From: Nemopilema nomurai
Taxonomy: Eukaryota; Cnidaria; Scyphozoa; Rhizostomeae; Rhizostomatidae
Assembly: GCA_003864495.1 (NCBI GenBank)
Contig: ML133428.1
Span: forward strand, 1,178,001-1,242,000
Length of the DNA: 64,000 nt
Direction: 5' to 3'
A program made the position numbers and the translations under genes. Position 1 is the first letter of the stretch, and every line of letters begins with the position of its first letter. The notes below the pieces were generated by a model. It had not been told where the DNA came from. It saw only the letters and a list, made by a program, of their open reading frames with translations, and ran no database searches. This document shows positions 27,201-39,200 of the stretch, one piece after another.

Positions 27201-30200
27201 TAGAAACGCGACCTTCGAGTTTTATAGTTCGCACTTATCAAATATAAATGCCCTAAACATTTATCATTTCTGGTTTGCTAGCCTACTAGCACACAAACTA
27301 CTATAACACTTTAATTGGGAGTAATGAGACTTTTAATGAGAGGCACTTGGGTAGGAAAGGTGGAAGGAAAATGTAACGCTGTGTTTATAGGAGGTCCTCT
27401 TTCTCAATTCATTAAAGAATGTAGTCCAGGTAAAGGTATACAGTCGAACATTCACGAAAGCATCTGGGTTACAGGGTCAACTGGATCTAAATAGCACAGT
27501 TGCTGAACAAAATTGCGGTGAAGAAAAAGGAAAAGGCACAGTTGCTGTCAGGGAAAGGCGGCGAATGGAAAGAAGGACAACTGTATTATCCTTTTCCAAA
27601 CGAGATTGGTAGGGAGTGTCTGTTGAAAGCAAGAACCTACGTCATCAACGCGTGTCCAAACTTCACGTTCCGACAGCATGTAAAGAAAAGCCGGCAATTG
27701 AATTAGAAACTCCATTCAACATTCCCCCTTAAACGTCTTCCAAATACTGATTAAGTACAAAAGTACGCTCACAGTGGTTGAGCTGCACGAATTGGGAGCC
27801 TAATTGCATTTACAACGAAGACTTGAAAAAGAAGAAATTCGTGTAATTCTGAAGAAACTCAACAAGGAAGCCATCTGTTTTGCATTTCTAGCTGGTAAAC
27901 AGGTATGAATGGTTTCTGTTTCTTACCTTCCCGACTTCAAATAGGCAATCAAACATTCCATGCTTAGCAAGCCGTTCCATAGCAGAAAGAGGGTCGTAGT
28001 CAAAATTGTCACGCAAGAACTGCCTGTATAGAAGAACAATTTGATCGCATGTTTTTTCGAAAAAACAGTTTGAAAACCATGTGCAGAATATTGGAGTGAA
28101 ATGAGGATCGCATTCTGTAGGCGAAATACAAAAGTAATAATGCATGACAACTTGCTATTGTTCAATTTATAGGAGAGAAAGGATAAATAAATGTCATTTG
28201 CTAGTTGAAAAGGAACAAAAGCATTCTGAATAATGTGAGAAAGATGACAAAATGGAGCGCCCAGGTTGGCTCACATGTAAAGTTGAAAGAATGATAAATC
28301 TTACATGAATGATTCAAGGACCTTCGTTCGAAAGTTCGCTGGCTTCTGTTTTTCTAATATCTAAAAGGGATCATATTTGGTAAAATAATTTGCGCTACAA
28401 ACAAGGATATCTGGCATGCACAATGCACAAGAGACTACAAACAGAATAGTATATATCACCTTTAATTACGTTATGAAAAAAGCAAAATATTCACGAAATC
28501 ATAATGATTAGAGATATTATGCAATATTTTCTGAGAGATAGGATGCAAATATTTGTTTTACAAGCCAATGTACAAAAATGTAAAACCTCTTTGTGGGAAA
28601 GAGGCCCAATCTTTAAAATGCTATTGAGTTGGTCTTCACCTTAGTCTTCGTAGCCTGATAGACAGAGCAAGTGGAAGTTTGCAATGCAACTCACCTGTTC
28701 TGTGTAGCATTCCACTGCCAAGTCAGCAAGCTTCTTTCGGTCTTTTGAAGAAAGGCTCCCAGGTGCCTTCAAGACCTAAAATAAACAAAAACTCCAATCA
28801 ACAAACACTCCAATCAACAAACACTCCAATCAACAAAAACTCCAATCAACAAACACTCCAATCAACAAAAACTCCAATCAACAAACACTCTAATCAACAA
28901 AAACTCCAATCAACAAACACTCCAATCAACAAAAACTCCAATCAAAAAACACTCCAATCAACAAAAACTCCAATCAACAAAAACTCCAATCAACAAACAC
29001 TCCAATCAACAAAAACTCCAATCAAAAAACACTCCAATCAACAAACACTCCAATCAACAAAAACTCCAATCAACAAACACTCCAATCAACAAAAACTCCA
29101 ATCAAAAAACACTCCAATCAACAAAAACTCCAATCAACAAACACTCCAATCAAAAAACACTCCAATCAACAAACACTCCAATCAACAAAAACTCCAATCA
29201 ACAAACACTCCAATCAACAAAAACTCCAATCAAAAAACACTCCAATCAACAAACACTCCAATCAACAAAAACTCCAATCAAAAAACACTCCAATCAACAA
29301 ACACTCCAATCAACAAAAACTCCAATCAACAAAAACTCCAATCAACAAACACTCCAATCAACAAACACTCCAATCAACAAACACTCCAATCAACAAACAC
29401 TCCAATCAACAAACACTCCAATCAACAAACACTCCAATCAACAAACACTCCAATCAATCATTACAAAAAATCAAAATTCTAGCAAAACACTTATTAAATT
29501 TTTTTCAGAATTCTCAAAGAAGAGGTCTTATGCGTGTTAGTGGGTAGAAAATGCGGGACCATTTAAGCACAAACATTGGTAGTATACCAACGATAATTGG
29601 GAAACTTTTATTGACGTTTCCGTTACTGACGTTTTTAAGCACCAAATTTGAAGACTTTCATGAACAAGGGCGTTGTAGACGAAATGATCTCGCTTTCTTC
29701 ATTTATGGTCAGCAATAAAAATGGCCGCTGCAAAGCGACTTTGGCGAATGTCCATGGGAGCTCAAGAAATTCTTGCTAAGTGATCTTTTAAGATTGAATT
29801 GAGAATACCAAATGTTGAAATAGCAAGTGGTTGAGACAGAGAGGCTAAAAGGTTGCGAGGCTAAGAGGCGGAGACGATCAGCTGACCTGCCTGATGAACA
29901 TGAGGCCAGCGGTAACCGAGGCATATTCAATAAGGCTGATTGCTCTTTTGATTGGCGAACACTGAAAAACAAGCATCGTTCATGATCACTAGGCATGCTT
30001 AAAAATAACAAGCAAGGGGTAGATGCAATTCTTGATTTTCAGAATGCAATGAATATCACCCAGGAATGCAATGCGTCGTGGTACTGGTCTTTGGCGAAGC
30101 TAACTACTACTCTACCAAGAAGAACAGCAACAGTTTGTGGGAGAAAATGAACATCGCAAGAGAAGACACTATGCATTATAGACTCATCCTTGAGGGACAA

Positions 30201-33200
30201 CCAAATTGCTCCGATTAACCATTTACCAAACTCTTTGGCTTTATGACGCAGGGAAAATAGTCTGCATGAACAGGATCTAGAAAGAAGGCACTGCCAAATT
30301 GATTCTAATGCGCGAGGAATGCTGTGATACCTCTGACAAGTTGTAAAACTTGGTTGCACCCTGGAGATCCCCTTCTTTCAATTTCTGCTCCGCAACCAAC
30401 TGCAAATGTAAATTAGAAAGCTTAATTGTTATAGTAACCGTGATTAGGCCTACTTAACATGAGCAAAACCAACACCGAATTCAAACTGAGTCTTCCTCAA
30501 CCCTCACCTCGCATAGGTATTGTACATTCAGATCAAGTGTTATTCCAAGTGCCTCCGCAGCTCCACCTTCATCTCTGCCGCAAAGTTCCGTGAAATAGTG
30601 TTCTGGGGATATCCTAAATGCGACAAGAACATGAATTTTGCTATAAAACGACAAACAGATAGCGATGAATTCAGTAAACCGCAATCACATGACTGTACAA
30701 ATTATGCAACATTAAAAAGACACGTGAATGTACCTTGGCCGGCACTCGATGATGCCGCCTTCTGTGACGATGGTACACATGGTCAGCGGTATTTCCTCCT
30801 TCATTCCGTTTGAATGAGGAAACAGACTTTTCCAAGCTGCAGGTCGTTTAAAGGACGAGACATAGTAGTCTAGAACAGCCTCTGACTGACTCAATGGAAA
30901 ACTCTGGATCTCGGCCTTGTACGAAAACGAGTCCGACCGCTGCGAAGGAAAGCAGGTCCTCGATTTGAAAACGAGACTTCTCTAGTGATTGCGTTTTAAT
31001 CATGAAATAACCTCTTATCGCAAATACATATTCTCCTTCTCATTTCATAACATATACGTTGTGGTCCTATGGCGGGTATGAAGCAGAAGGATGCCAATGG
31101 CAGAATTACAGCCTAGCTACATACACCACAAAAAGAGCGAATTAAGCGAAATGATGCTAGCTGACAGCATTGAAAGAATCAGATGCTATTGAGTGTTTCG
31201 TCGTCTGCCAGTGGACGTCAATGCAAGGTGGAAGGACCCTTTGTTCCAACATCATAATACTTTAAAAATAAATCTACTCATCAACTCAGGTAATCAAAAC
31301 AAATTTCAAAAAGAAAACCGCTTTCTACTGTAATTGGTAAATAGCGTACTTGAGCAGTAGACTTGATTGAAATAAAACTACGTCATTCTAGGAGGAGTTA
31401 GACATGACCGAAGAGGACTATGCTATTAAGCTGGATTAAAAAGCATACTTTACGGGGCTGAGTGGCACTGACATTTCCTGCAAATCTCTTTGCGATTATG
31501 CTGAGCGTAGGCTGCCAAGGAAAAACGAGACGTCAGAATTCTGAATTGACCACGTGGAGTAATTTCCTGGCATTGTTTCCGAGCTGACATAAAAGACTTC
31601 TAGCAGTGAATAGCTTTGCCTCGCGTTCGTCCATTCCCCCTCCCAATGTTGTCCTGCTGCTAAACGAAGCGTTATATTTTTGTGCCAAGCTTTTTTCCCC
31701 AGATTAATTGGATGCTATACAAACTTACCAACATTGTTTAAGGGGAGAGAAGAGGGATTAACAGCCATTGATTTGTCAAAGAAATAAAAAACGCAAAAGC
31801 CAAGGAAATACTGGGGTGCTTCAAGGGCTCTTGGCAGGCATGGTAGCGTGTTAGAAATGGCACTGAAAGAGAAGTCGAAGAATCGAGCGGCTTACAAAGA
31901 CCGTTAATCTTGCATCACCTGTTTGTCCTTCCGTGTCAACGCAAAAATGAGGCTGTCTACAATTAAGGCGCTTCTTGTACTGAGAGGCAGCTGGTAGCTG
32001 AACTCTGGTGCAAAATCCGCCACTCTTTCAATGTAGTTGAAAACCTGCAGATGTCGTGGGTTTGCGCTTGATTATACACATAAACACATACACCTAAATT
32101 GTAGCTTCAAAGCTTCAAGCTAATCATGAGAATGCGAACAAAAATGATCTTTTCTGTCTACTCAAGGCAATTTTAGGCTCATTCGGCCCGGTAACAAAAT
32201 GAAACGTTACATAGCTAAATGGTTTTATAGGCAACACCTCATAATTTTCACTGTAGCTGTTCACTTAGTGTAAACAACAACAACAACAACAACAGCAGCA
32301 ACAAAACATAGAGGCAACAAAGATGCTCCTGATACCTCGAGTGTATCGTGCTTGGTCAGGTGTCTTGCAACAACAATCTGGTCTTTCAGTCTTTGCACAG
32401 ATAGTCGGTAGTCATGAGAAGGACCCTAGTTGGAACATAAAGGCAACGTTTGAGTTTGGGTTCTTTTAAACGTGGACTAGATGTTAATGGGTAGTCTGTA
32501 AAAAGGCACTAAACGGTGATAACGATAAAGAAAAACTGAGCACTTAAGCAGAAAGAAACTCAAATGCAGCGTTAAGGGCTGGCTGTCTATTCTCATTGGC
32601 AAACATGTTTTTCTTCTGAAGAAGACTACCAGCTGATATGAACATTTTTCTCCCAATTCACCATAACTTTAGATTTGATGGCGTCAGCGCTTGAACTCAT
32701 TTCAAAGCTTACAGACATAGTAAGCAAGAAATCCAATCTACAAAAATGTTTTTACGATGAATATTCTCAATGAGTGGATGGTAGCTAGCAGATACTGTTA
32801 TCAACTTCCATCCGGCCTTTTAGGTCGCTTCTTTGCTCAATGTTGCATACCAGACAGACTCCCTGCCTGAAAATGTCCTTCGAAACTGCCTGAAAATATC
32901 CTTCGAAACTGCCTGAAAATACCCTTCTAAAGTGCCTGAAAATATCCTTCTAAACTGCCTGAAAATGTCCTTCGAAACTGCCTGAAAATATCCTTCGAAA
33001 CTGCCTGAAAATACCCTTCTAAAGTGCCTGAAAATGTCCTTCTAAACTGCCTGAAAATGTCCTTCGAAACTGCCTGAAAATACACTTCTAAAGTGCCTGA
33101 AAATATCCTTCGAAACTGCTCCTTACATCGTACATAATCTCTGGCCGAGAATATTAGAATCCAAGATGTCATAAGTATTTTCTGAAGCAACATAAAAGCA

Positions 33201-36200
33201 CCCTCAAGCCAAGCCAATAAAACCGTCAGTCTATCTTGGGGTTCCACTGGCATCAATTAAAATACAAAAAACTTATAGATTTACAATAAAAGATCTTAGT
33301 AAATTTAAAACATTAACGGTGAATTCTGTTGTTTTGTACAAATGGTAGTATATGACACATGACGGTTAGCTGACTAGGGATGCTGCTTTTGAGCTAAGAT
33401 CGGTTTAAATGTATTAATACTTTAGCAATAGATTGGCCTCAATATTGAATGTTTTTTAATTTTACCGAACCTTTAGTCTGGTGATTTTAGGCTCCCCTTT
33501 TCCGTCCTCTTTAGCATAAGCCAAAATGGTGTCCATGCCACATTCTGCTACCGTGTCATAGCCCATATCGAACGCTGACGTGTAACTGGACGGAGAAGCA
33601 ATGTGGGAAATCTCACATGGCCACTCTAGAACCACCTTCCACGTTGTGTCTGCAGCAGTGTGGATCTTCAAAGAACAAGCCAGAAATGAACATTACTTTA
33701 CAATTACGCACATAGAAAAATAGACAGTGTAATCAACCCTGCAGAACAAACGTTTCTGCGTTTTCGCTACTAAAAAAGATAAAAAAAGTCTTTTGGAACT
33801 TGGAGTAAGAGATTGATTGGTAGCAAGAAACTGCCTCCTAAACATGTGAGGCAACCCTTTTATGACAAACCCTATTGCGCACGTATATTGGGAAATCTGC
33901 TACGAACAATTCTTTCCTACTTCTAGTCGTCAAGAAGCGACAAATTGGAAATTTTAGCTAATGCAAAAACGTAACGAAAGTTGTCAGTGAGGATTGAAAA
34001 AAACACTTGTGGTGCTCAGACAGTTAAAAACAGATTAAAGCGCAACCTGAATTGCCTGAGGAAAGCATGTCTAAGATTACGACAGGAAACTAACAATATT
34101 CTTGAAAGACCAGCCTTCATCCAATAACCCATATTGATCTTCATCGGCTTAAAAATAAACTAAATTACGATGATTCTATAACGATCGAACGGGAAGCGGT
34201 ACGGATAAAGGATGATAACAAAATGATAATCATTCTAAAAAAATCAATTTTGATTGACAAAATTTCTTGCGGTTAATACGGGCCTTCCTAAATTGCCGAA
34301 AATATATAGATAAATTAACCTGTTTACGACATAAAATATATGAATAAATTAAACTGTTTGAAAAGCTTCATATGACATTTAAACTATGCTTAAATCAAAA
34401 CAATCAATTGAGACGGGAAATTATTTGCTCGCATTAAGAATGAACAGCCGAATCCCCCATCCCTCTTTTTAGCATGGCGGTTTAGTCTTTTTACTAGGAA
34501 CAACAGAGAGGTACATGAACGGTAGTTATTTCACCCGAGCCCCTATACACAACCCCGTGAATTGTTGTTCCTCGTGTGCCTGATCTCCTCATTCTATTTC
34601 TCCATATCACTGAGCACTTGGTATTGACAATAGAACGGGGGTCAACATCTTTCTAACAGTGGCAAGAACGGCCCTTTAGGAAAAATAATGTTTGGCAGCC
34701 ACTGCTTCAGCCAAAGTCATGTGATCACGTAACTGTGCCTGTATGTTCAGAATCTTACATTATTAATTCTGAGTTCGTTTCGTGGGACTTTTAAAGAAAG
34801 AATGGATTCGCAGTAACTCCACTAAAAATGCCTTGTTCATAAGCTTTTACATGGTAAAGGGTAGTCATTAAAGTAACTTGACAAATGACAAAAACGCACC
34901 AAAAGATAAGTTGCATGTTCACCAAGGTCTTGTAATAGTTCAAGTCTTCTGATCTTCTCTTGGATAGTAATCAGAAGGACTTGTTGATGTATCATCAGAT
35001 CCACAAACACAACTTCGCCATGCTGTGCGAATTAGAACGAATCAATGTTGTGCAAACGAGGCAAAGGAACATTTCAATATACTTGTAAATGTTTTGCTAC
35101 AAAGGTTTAAACTGAATAAATGCTGTACCACACTTCACGATTGCGAGAAAGTAAAAAGGGTTTTTGATACAACGTCCTCAATACAGTCTACAAAAGTCAT
35201 CACATCAATTCCTTTTCAGTCAGTTATTAACAGAGTACCTTGGCATAGTTTTTTACAGAATAATCTCGATAACTCATTACTAAAATGTCCTACAACAAAT
35301 CAGCATTATTTTATAAACTATTACAATGCGAATGCCTGTAAGCAGAATGCAAGACACCATACCTCTGTTCCAATGATGGCAATATTTCTATCATCAAACG
35401 TATGCCACCAAGCAATGGTTGTCGTTCTACCTGCCAAACAAATCGCAGTAAAATCTATACAATTCAGCTCGGTTTTCCTTATTTGTTTGTATAAATCTGG
35501 CTGATCATCTCAAAAAGGAAATCTCAAAATCTACCTCTAACGTGATCAAAACAACATCATGGATCAAAGAAAAAGGAAGACAAACATTCTAATATGAAAC
35601 AGGATAAGAATGTTCTATCTGCTATCAACCACAACTTTAGCAAGGCACCTTTCTGGCTTGTTTCTTCCATCTTGGTAAGGTCTGTTAAAGACCAAGATTG
35701 GCAGTTGTTGCTGTCGCAGGAATCAGGCTGAAAACCAATAGAGTTTTATTCAAAAGGAAAGGTTGCGCGAGAATTTCCCTGCACAATTCAATGACTCCAG
35801 GCTAAGTCGTACCATATAAGGTTCATTAATACTCCAAAGCTGATCACAAAGATTATCGATCCTCAAATATGCCGCTCAAAATATTCAAAGTAATTTTCAA
35901 ATAATCATCAATATAAATTTTATGCTTATATTTCTTATCTCTGGTTCACAAGATTTTCAGAATGATTGGTGACAACTGATTTGTCATGATGCAAATTTAA
36001 CAAAATGTTAATCTTGCATGCTACTCTTCTAAACTGGGTTCTATAAGTCATCTCTAACTTGTTGCACTTTAAATCGTATAACTACAGTTTCGAGTGAACT
36101 CAAACAACTAAGATTACCCTGGTAGGATGCGAGGCGATCTTTGATAATAAGACACGAAGTTTGAAACATTGGCAAGGAACCACACTGGTGCCAATTGCTA

Positions 36201-39200
36201 CCACGAAAAACTGTAAATTAAACAAGAAAGAACCTTCAGATGTGCCAGCGCAGGAAGAATATACAGCCCCATGTCAGCGGAGGCAACAATCACCCACGCA
36301 GCGTGAACTGGATCAATGGCAAAGCTCTGCACACGTTTTGATGGGTTCTAAAACGCAAAGACCTCGGGGTTAGAAATTTTGCTAACTAACAATTTACCAC
36401 CTTCGAAAGAAAACATTCTTAAAATTCATGTGATTCCAAAAACATGTAATTCTACAAATGTTAAAATATGTGAATGAACCTGAAACCATTCAAATTGCTT
36501 CACGACATGGGGGGATCCTTTCTCCGTCAGCCTCATAAGCAATGATCCTGGAATAAAAAATATCACAATTAATAATGCTACTTTTCATAAATCTCTCAAG
36601 TCAAACCGAAAACAAACCATAATTCTTTTGCAGAAGCTGGGGCTTAAAGAAATTTAAAAATTAAATTATTGACTTAATCCTTCAGTTTATTTGCGTTTTA
36701 ATCGGTGATTTTGTTGCGATGATATTTACTTTTACCTTCATACCGTTAGGAACAGAAAAGGTAATTCCAATTTAGGTTGTGCCGAAATCTGTGCCCAAAT
36801 GCAAATTTTAGAAACACGAGTATTGTAAGCTAATAATTTCTTACCATTGCTGCAAAGCAAAGTCAGGAGGCATCTCTCAGAAGTCTCTTGAAAACAGCAG
36901 TCGAAAAATTGCGGTGCGTTATTGTCTGGAGGGAAAGAGGAGTACATAACTACATAAGTGAAGGAAATGAATTGAATAAACCACATGAAAAGTATGATAA
37001 AATCGCAATTAAATTGTTAGTGGATAGGTGTCTCTCTAGGTCCGCTTCACAGGCTGTTCCAAACGTTCACGCCTCTATGAGAGAAATATATTTTGATTTG
37101 CATCACCACGAACTAAAGCACTTGAACAACGCGATTTCCATTAACAAATTCGGTTAGATTTACATTTTGCCATTATTGGCCATTTTGGAGGAACCAAAGA
37201 ATGGCACTTGTTGTTACCCTGGCAGCAACCACTCTGGCACTTAATTGTTAGAACGGGACAGCTCTAGAGCTTAATAGTCTCAATTCTCGAAAACAAATCT
37301 ATAGAGAAAGGAGTTCTGCATTATGATAATTAGCCTATTTAGTGCACTGTCTTGTGCGTGGTATTAATCCGATGGAAATGGGGCAGAGCAGATTTTCGCT
37401 GCAACAAGGGCTTCCGTTCTTGAAATAAAAAAATCTGTGGAAATTCATGCCCTACAGTTGTTGCGCTGTGAGCGGGATGTTTTCTTGTACGCATTCGCTG
37501 CAATTCAAACGTTGCGAATGGGCCAACATTTTCCAATATGAATGTTATCATGAAATCGTGCATTTTAATTCGCGTCTTGCGGCGACAAATCTCTCAGCTG
37601 CTTTTCAGAATCCGAAATGGTAAGAGGAAAGCGTGGGATGGACGTTTCTCAGACAGCAAAAAATTGTTGGTTTCGGTATTCTTCTGACAAGAAAAATTGT
37701 ACACTTATTACATTATTAAGCTGTAATATGAATCTACAGTGCAGAGAAGAAGGATGTGGTGATCGCGTATTTCTATTCGTTTTTGCGTTCTTTGGCTAGT
37801 CTATGGTTAACAAGAGGCCCTAACTCAACCAATCTTAAATCAGGAATATAGTTTTATTTGAGCACAAATCACTAGCTCTGGGATTTTCTTTTACGGATTG
37901 ATAGGTTTCATAGGTTACGGATTGGTTGATTGGCTGATTGATTTTTTTTGAACAAATAAATTCTCATCAATGAGTCAACATTTGGCGCTGTTTATATACC
38001 GAAAGGCCGCCGGTTCACAAATGTTTAGAACAAAACTTGAAAAACTTGAATCTTTTAATTTTTCCCAACAATTTTAACTAATCAATCCGGGATATTGTTT
38101 GTACAATTTCTATGTTGGCTGTGTCCACTTGAACTTTTGTTTGCCTATTTCTGGAACCGCGTATGATTGGCTGATTGATTGATTGATTGCTTTGAGAAGA
38201 AGGACCAGTGTTAATCTTATATTACGTTATAAATCTTTTCAACCAGAGTACCAAGACACCATGCCAAAATAACACTAACAACTTTGATAAAAGAAGAGTT
38301 GAAACAAAACTATATGATCATGTTATTTAAAAAGATAAATATAGGATGACAATGGAGAACAGGTCACCCAGCTCTCTCAACGATCAATTTTCTAAATTGT
38401 CCAAATTGAAGGGAAAAAGCAGCTCCTTGAAGGATTGAAAGGCGTGTGCTCGCATTAAAAAATGTGGCCCTTTTTTAGCACAAATCCCTGACTCCAGTGC
38501 TACCATTAATATGAGGCTAAATACTCTGTGAGAAAGTTTCACAGATCACACTACCTATAGACATTCATGTTTACCAACACTCTCCTTCCATTAAAAATTT
38601 GACTGTTGTTTGTTCCCACACCATCAATATTCCATCAAAGGGCAAACGTTTTTAGCTACAACAATGTAATTGATATGGCCATTTAAATTTTCACCAATTT
38701 GCTCTAAAGTGAAAACTGAGTCACTTGACAATTTTTTACATAACCATGTATAATTTGTCAATGCTTTAGTACCAATAAAATAGACAGAAAGATGAAGCAA
38801 GGAATAAACATTCCTAGCAAATCTATGAAGGGGATGCATAGTTTGCAGTTTCTTGGAGCAGAACTTGTGCTAGCTTTAACATAGGGACTCAAAATTATAA
38901 GGGACACGAAAATGGAGTTATGCAAAAATAGAAATAAAGCTTTTCAGCTTGACAGAGTCTTGAAAGACCAGATGGGTGCTACAAACAAACTAATAACAGT
39001 TTTCCATGTACAGCTTTACAGAAACAGCAAGTCTTTGAAGCAAATATTTTTTAGGAAAGTTTTGCCAATTTATGGCCTGGCAAGCTCTGTTGACTGCACT
39101 TTTTATGCTTTTTGGTTTGCCTTTTTGCATGCTCATCGTGTAAATGAAATAGAGGACATTTGTCCTGCATACCGGAAGGAATGTTCATGTGCTTTGGTCC

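Noticed and set aside
28679..29482. 267-codon plus ORF rich in Asn, Gln, Thr and Pro
   Set aside because: It is a frame of the 16-bp array, and its first part is antisense to a real exon (28775-28695).
32927..33256. Minus ORF of 109 codons with an FRQFRRTFSG repeat
   Set aside because: The repeat is the 23-bp minisatellite. There is no splice support as an exon of the minus-strand gene.
35025..35504. Plus ORF of 159 codons
   Set aside because: It is antisense to an exon of the RCC1-repeat gene (35430-35363), has no domain and has an odd composition.
37339..37563. Possible 42-base extra exon of the RCC1-repeat gene in intron 1
   Set aside because: Phase would fit, but the donor is weak and the encoded segment has no sign of conservation; the join without it is already clean.
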